NCBI GenBank assembly: GCA_001602435.1
Contig: CP012156.1
Span: 2,128,001-2,192,000 of the forward strand
Origin: Hyphomonadaceae bacterium UKL13-1
GTDB lineage: Bacteria > Pseudomonadota > Alphaproteobacteria > Caulobacterales > Aquidulcibacteraceae
Direction of reading: 5' to 3'
Length of the DNA: 64,000 nt
Numbering within the stretch: the stretch's first letter is position 1; each line of letters begins with the position of its first letter. The position numbers and the translations under genes are program-made. Below the pieces are notes generated by a model. That model did no database searches. It was given only the letters and a program-made list of their open reading frames with translations, and had not been told where the DNA came from. Shown in pieces: positions 18,170 to 26,529 of the stretch.

Positions 18170-19102
18170 TTATTTGCCGTCAGTGGCGGCGTAAACTTCT
18201 GTCGCCGCTCGTTTAACCTGCTCGGCCACCCACGCCATTAAGGGGTCGTGCGCACGCATGTGTGACATCACCAGAACAATGCCGAGGGATCGGCTTTCAA
18301 AAGGTGGCCGATGCAAAATCAAGTCGAATTGGTCGGCAAATCGGGCCGCAAAAGCGCGAGACAAGGTGGTTACGGCGTCGGTTGCCGAGACGGCCGCTAA
18401 GGCCGCTAGAAAGTGCGGCGTGGACCAAAGTGTGCGTCGCTGCACGCCGTGAAGCGCTAACAGGGCGTCTAAATCATTCACCCCATCATTTAAAATATTG
18501 ATCAGAATATGCGGGACCTTCCCATAGTCTGACAGCGCCCAGTCATGGCGCGCTAAGGGATGGTTGCGCCGCATGACCAGCGCCAATTCATCTTGAGCCA
18601 GATAGACACTTTGAGCCCCCGTTGGCAGAGGCGAAGTGTCCAGCGCAAAGGCAAAGTCTAAATTGCCCGACGCCATGCGCGCGAGGAGATCCGGGCCATA
18701 CGGCTCGCAACTGAGGTCCAAGCCCGGCGCTTCGCGCGCCAAGTTGCGCAGTAAGGTTGGAAAAATCAGGGTGTTATGCACATCCGAGCTCGCAAAGCGG
18801 ATCGTGCGCTGCGCTGTTTTGGGATCAAAATTAGGCGCATGGAACACCTCCTTCACCCGCTCAAGAGCAGGACGAAGCGCGACCGCTAAATCCAGTGCCT
18901 TAGGGGTGAGAGCCAGGCCCTTGGCCCCGCGCACCAATAGAGGATCATCAAAAATCGACCGCAATCGCCCCAGCGCGCGGCTCATGGCGGGCTGGCTCAT
19001 GCCGGCATCTGCCGCCGCCAGCGTCACATTCTTCCGACGCAACAGCGCTTCCAGTGGCGGCAGCAGATTGAGGTCGAGGCCATTTAAATTCACTTTGTGC
19101 AT
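18170..19102 (-). CDS. LysR family transcriptional regulator
   Basis: This 310-residue LysR regulator has an N-terminal winged helix-turn-helix (NVTLAAADAGMSQPAMSRALGRLR, about 25-50) with the usual DPLLVRG wing, and a periplasmic-binding-like effector domain after residue 90. I use the ATG at 19102 (MHKVNLNG) by comparison with the family; upstream in-frame ATG 19120 and GTG 19129 are possible and none has a good ribosome site. It is divergent from the oxidoreductase gene at 19182, the classic layout for a LysR protein and its target. Confidence 0.9.
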   Translation of the reverse strand: MHKVNLNGLDLNLLPPLEALLRRKNVTLAAADAGMSQPAMSRALGRLRSIFDDPLLVRGAKGLALTPKALDLAVALRPALERVKEVFHAPNFDPKTAQRTIRFASSDVHNTLIFPTLLRNLAREAPGLDLSCEPYGPDLLARMASGNLDFAFALDTSPLPTGAQSVYLAQDELALVMRRNHPLARHDWALSDYGKVPHILINILNDGVNDLDALLALHGVQRRTLWSTPHFLAALAAVSATDAVTTLSRAFAARFADQFDLILHRPPFESRSLGIVLVMSHMRAHDPLMAWVAEQVKRAATEVYAATDGK

Positions 19103-19181
19103 GGCGAGAATATAAAGCATGCATTTCACGCATACAAGGCGTTGCGCTATCTCCTGCCACGAGAAATCAAAGGAGACGGCT

Positions 19182-20123
19182 ATGCGTGAGAAAATTGTGG
19201 TGCTGGGTTATGGGCCGGTCGGACAGGCGGTAATTGCCCAATTGATGGCTGAAGGCCAAAGCCGCGATGTCGTGGTGGCCCAGCGTCACCGCCCAGACTC
19301 CCTGCCCGAAGGGGTGACCTTTGTGGCGTGTGACAGTCAAATCCTAGCCTCTGTTCAGGCGGCGTTTGCCGGCGCGTCCCAGATCGTTTTGACGATTGGA
19401 TTTGCCTATGAGCGGGCAGTCTGGGCCGAGCAATGGCCCCGCGCCATGGCCCATGTGCTAAAGGCGGCTGAGGAGACGGGCGCGCGCCTCGTCTTTGTCG
19501 ATAATCTCTACATGTATGGCCCTCAAAGGTCGCCCCTGCTTGAGACCATGCCCCTCACCCATTTTGGCGCGAAGCCTGCGGTTCGGGCGGCGATTACGCG
19601 TCAATGGATGACGGCCCACCGGGAAGGCAAAGTGCGCGTGGCGGCCCTGCGCGCACCAGATTTCTATGGCCCCAATGTCGCCCAATCCCACTTAGGCGAT
19701 TTGGCATTTGGGGCCTTGGCACAGGGCAAACCCGCCATGCTGATCGTCGACCCCAATCAGAAGCATGACTTTGCCTATGTGCCCGACATCGCGCGCGGGG
19801 TGATCTCGTTGCTCAACGCTCCCGACGAGGATTTCGGCCAAGCGTGGCATATTCCCTGTGCGCCCATCCAAACCCCGCGTGAGATATTGGCCTTGGCAAG
19901 CGCACAGACGGGCAAGCCCCTAAAACTCACGGCTATGCCCATGTTCCTATTGCCCGTCATCGGATTGTTCAGCCCCATGATGCGGGAAATGGCCGAAATG
20001 CGCTTTCAGTGGGACCGCCCCTACGAAGTTGACTCCAGCAAATTTGCCAAGCGCTTCTGGAATGATCCAACGCCCTTTTCCGAAGGGGTTGCCGCGACAC
20101 TTCAAGCCTATCAGACGGCTTAG
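19182..20123 (+). CDS. NAD-dependent epimerase/dehydratase-like oxidoreductase
   Basis: This 313-residue protein starts with a Rossmann nucleotide-binding motif (VLGYGPVGQAV) and belongs to the extended/atypical SDR group. The segment DNLYMYGP has the place of the catalytic Tyr but no clear YxxxK, as is common in NmrA-like and atypical members. AGGAGA precedes the ATG; the frame reaches back to 19119, but this would run into the shared promoter region. Likely controlled by the divergent LysR gene. Its stop overlaps that of the convergent csgH-like gene by 4 bp. Confidence 0.85.
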   Translation: MREKIVVLGYGPVGQAVIAQLMAEGQSRDVVVAQRHRPDSLPEGVTFVACDSQILASVQAAFAGASQIVLTIGFAYERAVWAEQWPRAMAHVLKAAEETGARLVFVDNLYMYGPQRSPLLETMPLTHFGAKPAVRAAITRQWMTAHREGKVRVAALRAPDFYGPNVAQSHLGDLAFGALAQGKPAMLIVDPNQKHDFAYVPDIARGVISLLNAPDEDFGQAWHIPCAPIQTPREILALASAQTGKPLKLTAMPMFLLPVIGLFSPMMREMAEMRFQWDRPYEVDSSKFAKRFWNDPTPFSEGVAATLQAYQTA

Positions 20124-20416
20124 CCCGTCAAAGGCAAGCGGAGGTGGGCGAGTTGGATATTGTCCTCGCTCACCTCCAGTTCCACCATGCCGACCACATC
20201 GTCGTTAAACTGGGTGGTGCAGACCGGGGCTGTTTGCAGGCCATTGGTTAGCCCCGCTTGCTGGGTTGTGCTGCGCCCACCCCGGCTCTCGACTTCGGCC
20301 CGCAAGCGCCAGGTCAGCGCGCGGGAGCGACCGGCATGGACATGGACCGCCAAGGTCAAATGGCCATTGTGGCGCGTGCTTTTGATATCTGCCACGACGG
20401 CATTGTCTATCGACAT
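20120..20416 (-). CDS. csgH: CsgH-like curli chaperone
   Basis: This 98-residue protein matches the alphaproteobacterial CsgH family, the CsgC-like immunoglobulin-fold periplasmic chaperones that keep curlin from aggregating before export. It shows the expected alternating beta pattern, the charged-then-Gly segment VESRGGRSTTQQAG and a final hydrophobic strand. No signal peptide is visible in this frame, which is odd for a periplasmic chaperone; the in-frame start may be elsewhere or export may be different. It lies at the end of the curli cluster, 21 bp past the next gene. The assignment comes from pattern and context, not from alignment. Confidence 0.7.
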   Translation of the reverse strand: MSIDNAVVADIKSTRHNGHLTLAVHVHAGRSRALTWRLRAEVESRGGRSTTQQAGLTNGLQTAPVCTTQFNDDVVGMVELEVSEDNIQLAHLRLPLTG

Positions 20417-20437
20417 GGCTATATTCCTGCTTGCGTT

Positions 20438-21166
20438 CTAATTGGGCGGTGCGCCGCCATTGGCTTGTTGGACGATGGCCGCAACCAAGGCATCAATCGC
20501 GCTGGGGGCTTGGGCCTTGGCTTCATCTTCCTTCTTGGTGTCGACGATGACGGGCTTACCCAACGCCAAATTCGCCACAGCTAAGCCCGCTAAGGTCTCA
20601 TCCTCGCGACCGCTGGACAGACGACGCGCCGCATTATTGAGGTCTAGAGGTGCGGAATCGAGCAGATTTTGGTCGGCCAAGAGGCGTTGTTCGGGCGATA
20701 AGGGTTCATGATCGGGGATGGGGAATTCGGCGCTGCGGGTCTCAATCACACGCGCGCACACGGCCAGCTGCAGGGCTTCTTGTTCCTCGCTGCAGCGGTC
20801 CTTGCCCTTCAAAGCCGCCGCGCGTGTGTCCCGGCCTTGGCTGGGCTGACTGAGGTTGGGTGGGGCGGCAGCCGTCGCGCCTTGTGGAGCCAATTGCGGG
20901 GTCGTGCCGCGCGCATCAACCGCTTTAGCAATTTGCGGCACGGGCCTACGCCCGGCATTGGGCGGAAGGGGTGGCTCAGCAACCATAGCGCTAGCACTTT
21001 GGTCACTTGCCGAAATTTGCGGCGCGAGAATGCTTCGAGACGGATCAGTCGCCGGGACGGGCACCCCCGCTTGGCTGATGCGCACTTTGCTTTCCCCATC
21101 CGGCTGTGCCGGGGCAGATTGTTGGGCAAAGCCCAGCAGAACAAGGGCAAGGACGCGGGTGATCAT
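20438..21166 (-). CDS. Curli-cluster secreted protein of unknown function
   Basis: This 242-residue protein begins with a signal peptide (about residues 1-20) and then a Pro/Ala/Ser/Gln-rich low-complexity stretch to about residue 120. A better ordered C-terminal half has KGKDRCSEEQEALQLAVCARVIE, two cysteines that may pair, and an acidic helical part. I recognise no family. Its ATG overlaps the stop of the short curlin gene by 4 bp, so it is made with the curli subunits and is presumably periplasmic or secreted. No csgE-like gene is seen in the cluster; this protein does not resemble CsgE but might do a related job. Confidence 0.75.
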   Translation of the reverse strand: MITRVLALVLLGFAQQSAPAQPDGESKVRISQAGVPVPATDPSRSILAPQISASDQSASAMVAEPPLPPNAGRRPVPQIAKAVDARGTTPQLAPQGATAAAPPNLSQPSQGRDTRAAALKGKDRCSEEQEALQLAVCARVIETRSAEFPIPDHEPLSPEQRLLADQNLLDSAPLDLNNAARRLSSGREDETLAGLAVANLALGKPVIVDTKKEDEAKAQAPSAIDALVAAIVQQANGGAPPN

Positions 21167-21738
21167 GGCTTGGTCTGGGTCAAAATCATGACTTGCGCGC
21201 CCCCGACGGCGAGCTCTACAGGAGCCAGATTGCTACCGTCTTGCGTCCAAGTCACATTGCCACCGCCGGTTTGGCCAAGCTTCATCAAATTATTGTCGCC
21301 CGTCTGCTTCAGCTCAGCAAAATTTTGCGCGCCTTCTTGCGACAGGATGATTTCATTATTGGTGCCCTCTTGCGTCAGGATGGCCACTTGTGCGGCAAGG
21401 CTGGACGATTGGGCGAGTTTTATCCGATTGATCGTGCCATCCTGCGATAGGGTCGCTTGATGTGCCTCATCGCCGCTTTGGATTAAGTAAGCGTCGTTTA
21501 GCGTGCCTATCTGTTTAACACGGGCGTCTTGCTTTCCGCCCTCTTGGATGACTTCGGCCTTGTTACGCTCGCCATCCTGTTCAATCTTGGCATAGCCCGC
21601 AACCGCATTGGCATCTTGGCTGGCTTTCGCCGTATTGGCAGATCCGATCTGCGAGACATAAACACCCGTTTGCGCCAATGCAGGCCCAGCCATTGCTGAA
21701 GCTAGGATCAAAAACATGACTGTGAGGCGGGCCTTCAT
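21163..21738 (-). CDS. Curlin-repeat protein, minor subunit (CsgB-like)
   Basis: This 191-residue exported protein has a signal peptide ending at ALAQ (about residue 22) and roughly seven curlin repeats with spaced Gln/Asn and Gly (SQxGxxNxA, SQDGTIN, TQEGTNN, SQEGAQN, KQTGDNN, GQTGGGN). Such repeats stack into the beta-solenoid of functional amyloid. Its small size, position after the large curlin gene and C-terminal non-repeat tail suggest a nucleator or minor subunit like CsgB. AAGGA lies upstream of the ATG. The intergenic hairpin before it may lower its expression relative to the large subunit. Confidence 0.85.
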   Translation of the reverse strand: MKARLTVMFLILASAMAGPALAQTGVYVSQIGSANTAKASQDANAVAGYAKIEQDGERNKAEVIQEGGKQDARVKQIGTLNDAYLIQSGDEAHQATLSQDGTINRIKLAQSSSLAAQVAILTQEGTNNEIILSQEGAQNFAELKQTGDNNLMKLGQTGGGNVTWTQDGSNLAPVELAVGGAQVMILTQTKP

Positions 21739-21772
21739 CGCGGATGTCCTTATGGGTTAAACGGAAAAGTGG

Positions 21773-21804
21773 CTGGGCAGAGCGACCATAGCCGCCCTGC
21801 CCGC
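21773..21804 (-). promoter_or_regulatory. Intercistronic hairpin between the two curlin genes
   Basis: CGCCCTGCCC (21793-21802) and GGGCAGAGCG (21775-21784) form a 10-bp stem (one G-U pair) with an 8-base loop; on the minus strand TTTT follows after a few bases. It lies 34-60 bp upstream of the short curlin gene and could be a partial terminator or mRNA stabiliser that sets the ratio of the two subunits. Confidence 0.6.
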
Positions 21805-21816
21805 GCCGGGTAAGGA

Positions 21817-23520
21817 TTAGGGGGTACCCTGGGTGATCACTGCGACGTTATTAGCACCACCTTGGGTGACGGTGGACGAAGCGTCATCGGCATACTGGTT
21901 GATGGTCAGCGAACCGTCGGTACCAGTTTGATTCACAAGGCTGTATGCGCGGTCACCAGTTTGGTTCATCAACAGCGAGTTGTTGGTGCCCGACTGGTTG
22001 ACATCTGCAACAGCGCCGTCGCCCGATTGGCTGATCTTGGTGTAGTTATCGACACCGTCTTGATTGACTTCCGCCCGGTTGTTTGCAGCACTTTGGGTTA
22101 CGTCAACCGAGTTTTTGAGCGGATTGGTAAGTCGATTTGCAGAAGGGCTACCAACTGGGCTCTTGTCGCCCGTCTGACGAACGTTGACATAGCCATTGGT
22201 TGAGCTGTCAGTTTGGTTCACAGTGGCGAGTGCCAAACGTGAGTCAACTGCTTGAGTGACATAGACCACAGCGCTTTTGGCGCCGATGCCGCTGCCAGCT
22301 TGGGTTACATCGATGTTGTTGCGGTTGCCCTCTTGGCTTAGGATCGACAAGTTCTGGTTGCCGCTTTGCGTCAGCAAGGCTTCGTTGTTGCCGGTACGAC
22401 CCGATTCCACGAGGTTTTGGCGGATCGTTGCTTCATTGCCGCTGCCCGATTGAACGATGGTGGCATCGGAGCGCAATGAAGATTGGTTGATCGTCGCTTC
22501 ATTGTCGTTGCCCGATTGAGTTACCGAGGCGGTCAACTCTCTATCTGGAGCATCTGGTGAAGCATCGAATTGAGAAACGGTGGCGGTATTGTTGTCGCCC
22601 GTTTGCTCAACAGTTGCTTCATAGCTGTAAGGTGCATTCGCCCCGTTGCGAGGCCAAGTGTCGTTCATGACCTGAGTAACAGTTGCAGTGTTATTCTCCG
22701 ACTGGGTTACAGTCGCGCTCAAGTCGCGACCGCCAGCATTGTCGTTTTTCTGCGAAGCAGAAATTTTCTGGGTCACGGTCGCCGTTGCAGCACCATTTTG
22801 CGTCACCGTTGCGCTGAGGCCGGACGACATAGCGCTGGTAACTTCTTGAGTAACCGTTGCCGAGCCGCCGTCTCCAAGTTGGGTAACCTCCGCCGAGATA
22901 TAGCCTAAAGCACCACCCGACGAGGTTTGCTTTACTTCTGCGTTGTTGCCATCGCCGGTTTGGGAGACCACTGCATAAGGGTCGTTGTCTGGGCTGGACA
23001 AGGAGTCCGATTGGCTGATCGATGCTGTATTGTCAGAACCATTTTGGGACAGACTTGCATATCCATCCGTTGAGTTTTGGGTAATGGTTGCAGTGTTGTT
23101 GCTGCCTACTTGGGTGGCTTCGGCAGAATTGCCGTTCTTGGCTTCGTCAGCGGACCCTTGCCGGATGGTGATCGTGTTGTTCACCCCGCCGCTTTGGGTC
23201 GCTTTGGCCAAATTGCCCTTGGTCGAGTTACCACCTGCAGGAGCCGCAGCGTCCGAGTTGCTGAACTGTCTGATGGTGACCTTCGACGCCGCCCCTGCTT
23301 CAGCCGTACCAGTTTGGCTTACTTCAGCAGCGTTATTGCCACCGCTTTGGGTGACGTTAGAGGTAACATTTGCGCCACCGGCAGCGACAGTCTGCCCGAT
23401 CGTTGCGTTATTGTTGCTGCCGGATTGGTTCAAGGTTTGGGTCGCGACTTGCGCCGAAACGTTAGAGGCAGCTGCCATCAATGCGACGGCGGATACAGAT
23501 GCCAAAATTAGCTTTTTCAT
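21817..23520 (-). CDS. Large curlin-repeat amyloid protein (CsgA-like)
   Basis: This 567-residue exported protein is about four times the length of E. coli CsgA. After a signal peptide (ends at VSAQ, residue 24) it consists almost wholly of some two dozen curlin units with the pattern V/I-x-Q-x-G-x-x-N-x-A (for example NQSGSNNNATI, TQSGGNNAAEV, NQTGTDGSLTI), some separated by longer Asp/Ser/Pro linkers. It should be the main fibre subunit exported through CsgG. The start at 23520 (MKKLIL) has GGAG at good spacing; ATG 23526 is too close to it. The downstream frame ends in ITQGTP. The DNA is repetitive, so assembly and gene calls may vary here. Confidence 0.9.
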   Translation of the reverse strand: MKKLILASVSAVALMAAASNVSAQVATQTLNQSGSNNNATIGQTVAAGGANVTSNVTQSGGNNAAEVSQTGTAEAGAASKVTIRQFSNSDAAAPAGGNSTKGNLAKATQSGGVNNTITIRQGSADEAKNGNSAEATQVGSNNTATITQNSTDGYASLSQNGSDNTASISQSDSLSSPDNDPYAVVSQTGDGNNAEVKQTSSGGALGYISAEVTQLGDGGSATVTQEVTSAMSSGLSATVTQNGAATATVTQKISASQKNDNAGGRDLSATVTQSENNTATVTQVMNDTWPRNGANAPYSYEATVEQTGDNNTATVSQFDASPDAPDRELTASVTQSGNDNEATINQSSLRSDATIVQSGSGNEATIRQNLVESGRTGNNEALLTQSGNQNLSILSQEGNRNNIDVTQAGSGIGAKSAVVYVTQAVDSRLALATVNQTDSSTNGYVNVRQTGDKSPVGSPSANRLTNPLKNSVDVTQSAANNRAEVNQDGVDNYTKISQSGDGAVADVNQSGTNNSLLMNQTGDRAYSLVNQTGTDGSLTINQYADDASSTVTQGGANNVAVITQGTP

Positions 23521-23702
23521 TGTCATAGCTCCAGTATTCAGTCAGACGGAATGTCTCGACTGTTTTGTGTTTTTCGCTGGAAAATCCCAGCATTCTCAAC
23601 AGGGTAATTTACAATTTTATCGTTCTAGGGCCTAAAGCTTCTGTGGGATCACAGGCCTTAGCCACTGCATGCAAGAGGATTGATCGATCTGGTCGCCCCC
23701 CT

Positions 23703-24806
23703 TTAATTTCCCGGCCTAGCGGTCGGTTCGGATTTGCCGGTCGCGGGATTGCGAGGGGCAGAATGTGTAAGCTCGGTCTCAGCGATGGTTTGCGGACCGC
23801 GAAGCGGCACCTGCTGGACGGCGGCTATCTTGGGGCGCGCGGGGGTGGCATTGGCTGTCGGCTTTGCCTCGACCTTACGCGCGGGTTTTTGCTTCTTTTG
23901 ACGCTTTTCGGCCTTCTTAGTCGCTTCACGCACTTGCTCGGCGGTGACTTTGCCCTCGCGCTCATCGCGGTAGCTGGCGAGGAGTTCGCTGCCGCGCTTG
24001 GCGTCAGAGAAGGCCCATAATTGTTGCTCTGCCCCTTCCATGATCAAGGCATAGACCGCCTTTTCGATGGCTTGCTGCAAGGCGACTTGATCGGGCTCAT
24101 TCGTCGTCATGCCAGTCTCAGCTTCCAAGAGCTGTTTGAAGCCGACATAGCGGAAGGCCCCGCCGCCCACCGCATAAGAGGCGATGGATTTGGTTGTGGT
24201 GACCTGGGCCAAGACTTCCCCGGTGCGGACCGAGACGGCGCGCAAGGCGACGGTGACCGTATCTTGGCGATATTCGGTGCGGGCGCTTATGCCCAAAAAG
24301 CCCGCCCCTGCCCCGCCTGTCATGGTGCTGGTGTCATACCCAACGACACCCCCGCTCAAAATCACGCCAGCGAAGAGAAGGGATGGGAGAGCTTCCGGGT
24401 TGACCTTGGTCTCGCCCAAATAACGCTCGCGCATTTCGCGGATGATTTGCCGCTCATTCAAGAGGTTAGACAGGTTTTCCCGCTCTAACACCGTGAACCA
24501 ATTCCGCCGCCCGGCATCTTGCAAGGCCTTCATCAGGATAGAGGTGCCGCCCTGACTGACCGCGCGCGACAGGGTTTGGCCTGTTTCGGACGCCCGGAAC
24601 TGACCCGTCTGGTCAGAGAAGTTGTAGACGGCAACCGGTACCGGCCGTTCAGCTGCTGGCAGGCCCTGTAATAGGCGCTGGGTGCTGGTCTGCTGTTGGA
24701 TCGCCGGCAGCGATGGGTTCTTGCCCATCGGCATCATCTTGGCCGTGCTGGAAACGCATCCACCCAGGCTCAATAGGCTGATTGAAAGAAGGAGCGCGCG
24801 CATCAT
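23703..24806 (-). CDS. csgG: Curli secretion channel lipoprotein CsgG
   Basis: CsgG forms the nonameric outer-membrane pore through which curlin subunits leave the cell. This 367-residue form has a lipoprotein signal with lipobox LGGC (Cys17), the conserved PVAVYNFSDQTGQF segment, the NLLNERQIIRE helix and the constriction/transmembrane hairpin region with VGYDTSTMTGG, then ALRAVSVRTGEVLAQV. It is longer than E. coli CsgG (277 residues) because of a basic, Lys/Ala/Pro-rich C-terminal tail of about 80 residues (AEQVREATKKAEKRQKKQ and beyond) that is likely periplasmic and disordered. Its ATG overlaps the csgF stop by 4 bp. Confidence 0.95.
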   Translation of the reverse strand: MMRALLLSISLLSLGGCVSSTAKMMPMGKNPSLPAIQQQTSTQRLLQGLPAAERPVPVAVYNFSDQTGQFRASETGQTLSRAVSQGGTSILMKALQDAGRRNWFTVLERENLSNLLNERQIIREMRERYLGETKVNPEALPSLLFAGVILSGGVVGYDTSTMTGGAGAGFLGISARTEYRQDTVTVALRAVSVRTGEVLAQVTTTKSIASYAVGGGAFRYVGFKQLLEAETGMTTNEPDQVALQQAIEKAVYALIMEGAEQQLWAFSDAKRGSELLASYRDEREGKVTAEQVREATKKAEKRQKKQKPARKVEAKPTANATPARPKIAAVQQVPLRGPQTIAETELTHSAPRNPATGKSEPTARPGN

Positions 24807-25267
24807 TTGATTTCCACAAAGAGCGGCACCACCAAAGTGGTGACTTCACCGGTCGTGTCATTGGTAATGGTGATGGTGACGTTGACGAGGTCGCGCACAA
24901 ACTCAATCGTCTGCCCACCCAGCGAGATCTTGCCACGCTCTTGGGGATTGTCGCCAAAGATGGCGTCGACGATTTGCGACGAGACGGCGGATAAGAGGCG
25001 TGATTGCAATTGCCGCGCAAAAGCGTCGGCCTGCGACGTGCTGGTTGAGGGCCGCTTGTCGCGATAATCATTCTGTGCGTTGGCCACGCCCAGGAGGTGG
25101 TTCGAGTTGAAGGAATTGCCGCCAAAAGTTGGGTTGATCGGCTTATAGGTCAGGTCTTGCGCCGACGCTGCCGAGGGCAATGTCAAGGCAATAAAGCCTG
25201 CGCCGAACAATCCGGCGAAACTGAGCGCGCAGACGGACTGCTGCGACTTCCCACGATAATTTGCCAT
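24803..25267 (-). CDS. csgF: Curli assembly protein CsgF
   Basis: CsgF binds the outer mouth of the CsgG pore and couples secretion to nucleation. This 154-residue protein has a signal peptide ending at SAQ and then the family hallmark INPTFGGNSFNSNHLLGVANAQN, the part that plugs the CsgG channel. The ATG at 25267 has a purine-rich GGGGG site; the longer frame to 25408 would add a non-signal N-terminus. It is the first gene of the csgF-csgG transcript; the long AT-rich gap upstream should hold the curli promoter. Confidence 0.93.
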   Translation of the reverse strand: MANYRGKSQQSVCALSFAGLFGAGFIALTLPSAASAQDLTYKPINPTFGGNSFNSNHLLGVANAQNDYRDKRPSTSTSQADAFARQLQSRLLSAVSSQIVDAIFGDNPQERGKISLGGQTIEFVRDLVNVTITITNDTTGEVTTLVVPLFVEIK

Positions 25268-25419
25268 AACGGCCCCCACCAATGAGGTTTTGTTTTTATG
25301 AAATACACACACTGGAAATGGGCGTTCGTCATAGGGTGCCGAAACAAGGCCACCGCCCCGAACCGAAGCGCTTAATCGTTTATTAACCGACGGGTAATTT
25401 GCTGGCAATCACAAAAATA

Positions 25420-25456
25420 TAGTAAACTGAAATTTAATACAGTTAACTTGTTTACC
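25420..25456. promoter_or_regulatory. Nested inverted repeats upstream of csgF
   Basis: Within the 503-bp AT-rich gap between csgF and btuD, GTAAAC (25422-25427) faces GTTTAC (25450-25455) and, nested inside, AACTG (25425-25429) faces CAGTT (25440-25444). The position 155-190 bp before the csgF start fits a regulator site for the curli operon. The rest of the gap shows only AT-rich sequence and a terminator. Confidence 0.35.
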
Positions 25457-25499
25457 CTAATATGGTTACTAAAGGTTACATAATTCCCTAATTTGGAGA

Positions 25500-25530
25500 A
25501 AAATCGCCCTGAATAGGGCTTTATTTTTAA
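25500..25530. terminator. Bidirectional-looking terminator between btuD and the curli genes
   Basis: GCCCT (25506-25510) and AGGGC (25515-25519) form a short stem with a GAAT loop. On the plus strand TTTATTTTT follows; on the minus strand GATTTTT follows. Only the minus-strand reading has a gene in front of it (the end of the B12 operon at 25771), about 240 bp away. Confidence 0.6.
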
Positions 25531-25770
25531 TTGATCTTCGCAGAAATGTGAATTTAATACTACAAAAGGCTAAATTCTTTACTTTAAAACCTGAATACAA
25601 AGGCCGCAATAGCGCCAAAATCATCGACGCGGCGGAAGTTAAAATAGCCCGAAAAATGTGTCAATTATATTGGACGTCTAAATTGGCGTCGAAAAGCAGA
25701 CTTTTGGTAACCGATGGCAAAGATATCCACAGATTTCGGCCGCACGCATTTGATCTGTCCAAAACTGGCG

Positions 25771-26529
25771 CTAGATTCTGCCTGACAAAATCAATTGGTC
25801 GCGGTGCCAACTGCCGTTCACGCCATAGACCTCTGCTAGAATCGGTGGGGTCAAGGCTTCTTGGGGCGGGGCTTGGATCACGCGCTGGCCTTGGTTCAAG
25901 AGGACGATCTCATCACAGAAGCGCGCGGCTAAAGCGAGGTCATGTAGGACGACCAGCACCGCTTGGCCTGCGCGTGCTTGGGCCTGCAGGGCGGCCAAGA
26001 CGTCATAGCTGTGGCCGGGGTCGAGTGCGGCTGTCGGTTCATCGGCGATCAGAGCAGGCGCTTGGGCGGCAAGTGCACGGGCCAGATGCACGCGCGCCAA
26101 CTCCCCTCCCGACAGGCTGGTGACGGCGCGATCTTCAAAGCCCTTGAGCGAACAGCGGCTCAAGGCATCCTCAACCGCAGCGGCATCGGCGGGCCCGAGA
26201 CGCCCCATCGGCCCACCATAAGCAAAGCGGCCGAGTGCAACGGCTTCCCGCACGGAGATTGGCCAAGCCAGCTTGCGGGCTTGGGGCAGATAGGAGACAA
26301 TTAAAGCCCGCTGCTTGGCGCTCAGGCTGTGGGCCGGTTGTGCGTCCAGATAGGCTTGCCCCGCATTGAGGGGCTGCAGGCCGAGGAGCGCGCGCACGGC
26401 TGTGGTCTTGCCGGCACCATTTGGACCTAAAAGCCCCACGAGCTTGCCCGACTGAACTTCAAACGAGACGTCTCGCAAAAGCGGTGCGCCTTGCAGGGTG
26501 ACGCTGGCCTCATGCAGCTTCAGGCTCAT
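25771..26529 (-). CDS. btuD: Cobalamin/siderophore-type ABC transporter ATP-binding protein (BtuD-like)
   Basis: This 252-residue ATPase has Walker A GPNGAGKT (35-42), signature LSGGE (139-143) and Walker B LIADEPTAALD with H-loop VLHD. It belongs to the FecE/BtuD group that powers FecCD-type permeases. Its ATG overlaps the permease stop by 4 bp. B12 as the substrate is inferred from the riboswitch in front of the operon and the BtuB-like receptor. It is the last gene of the operon. Confidence 0.9.
   Translation of the reverse strand: MSLKLHEASVTLQGAPLLRDVSFEVQSGKLVGLLGPNGAGKTTAVRALLGLQPLNAGQAYLDAQPAHSLSAKQRALIVSYLPQARKLAWPISVREAVALGRFAYGGPMGRLGPADAAAVEDALSRCSLKGFEDRAVTSLSGGELARVHLARALAAQAPALIADEPTAALDPGHSYDVLAALQAQARAGQAVLVVLHDLALAARFCDEIVLLNQGQRVIQAPPQEALTPPILAEVYGVNGSWHRDQLILSGRI

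Noticed and set aside
21817..23520. Regular DNA repeats that could suggest a CRISPR array
   Set aside because: The repeats are degenerate, in frame and translate to curlin units; no constant repeat with unique spacers is present.
23620..23633. A 14-bp match with 33667-33680 (TCGTTCTAGGGCCT), as possible att sites of the element
   Set aside because: A match this long between two places in 64 kb is expected by chance, and one copy would put the curli and B12 genes inside the element without other support.
25548..26123. Plus-strand frame of 191 codons opposite btuD
   Set aside because: It is mostly the antisense of the ABC ATPase gene with Arg/Gly-rich nonsense, no ribosome site and no family pattern.
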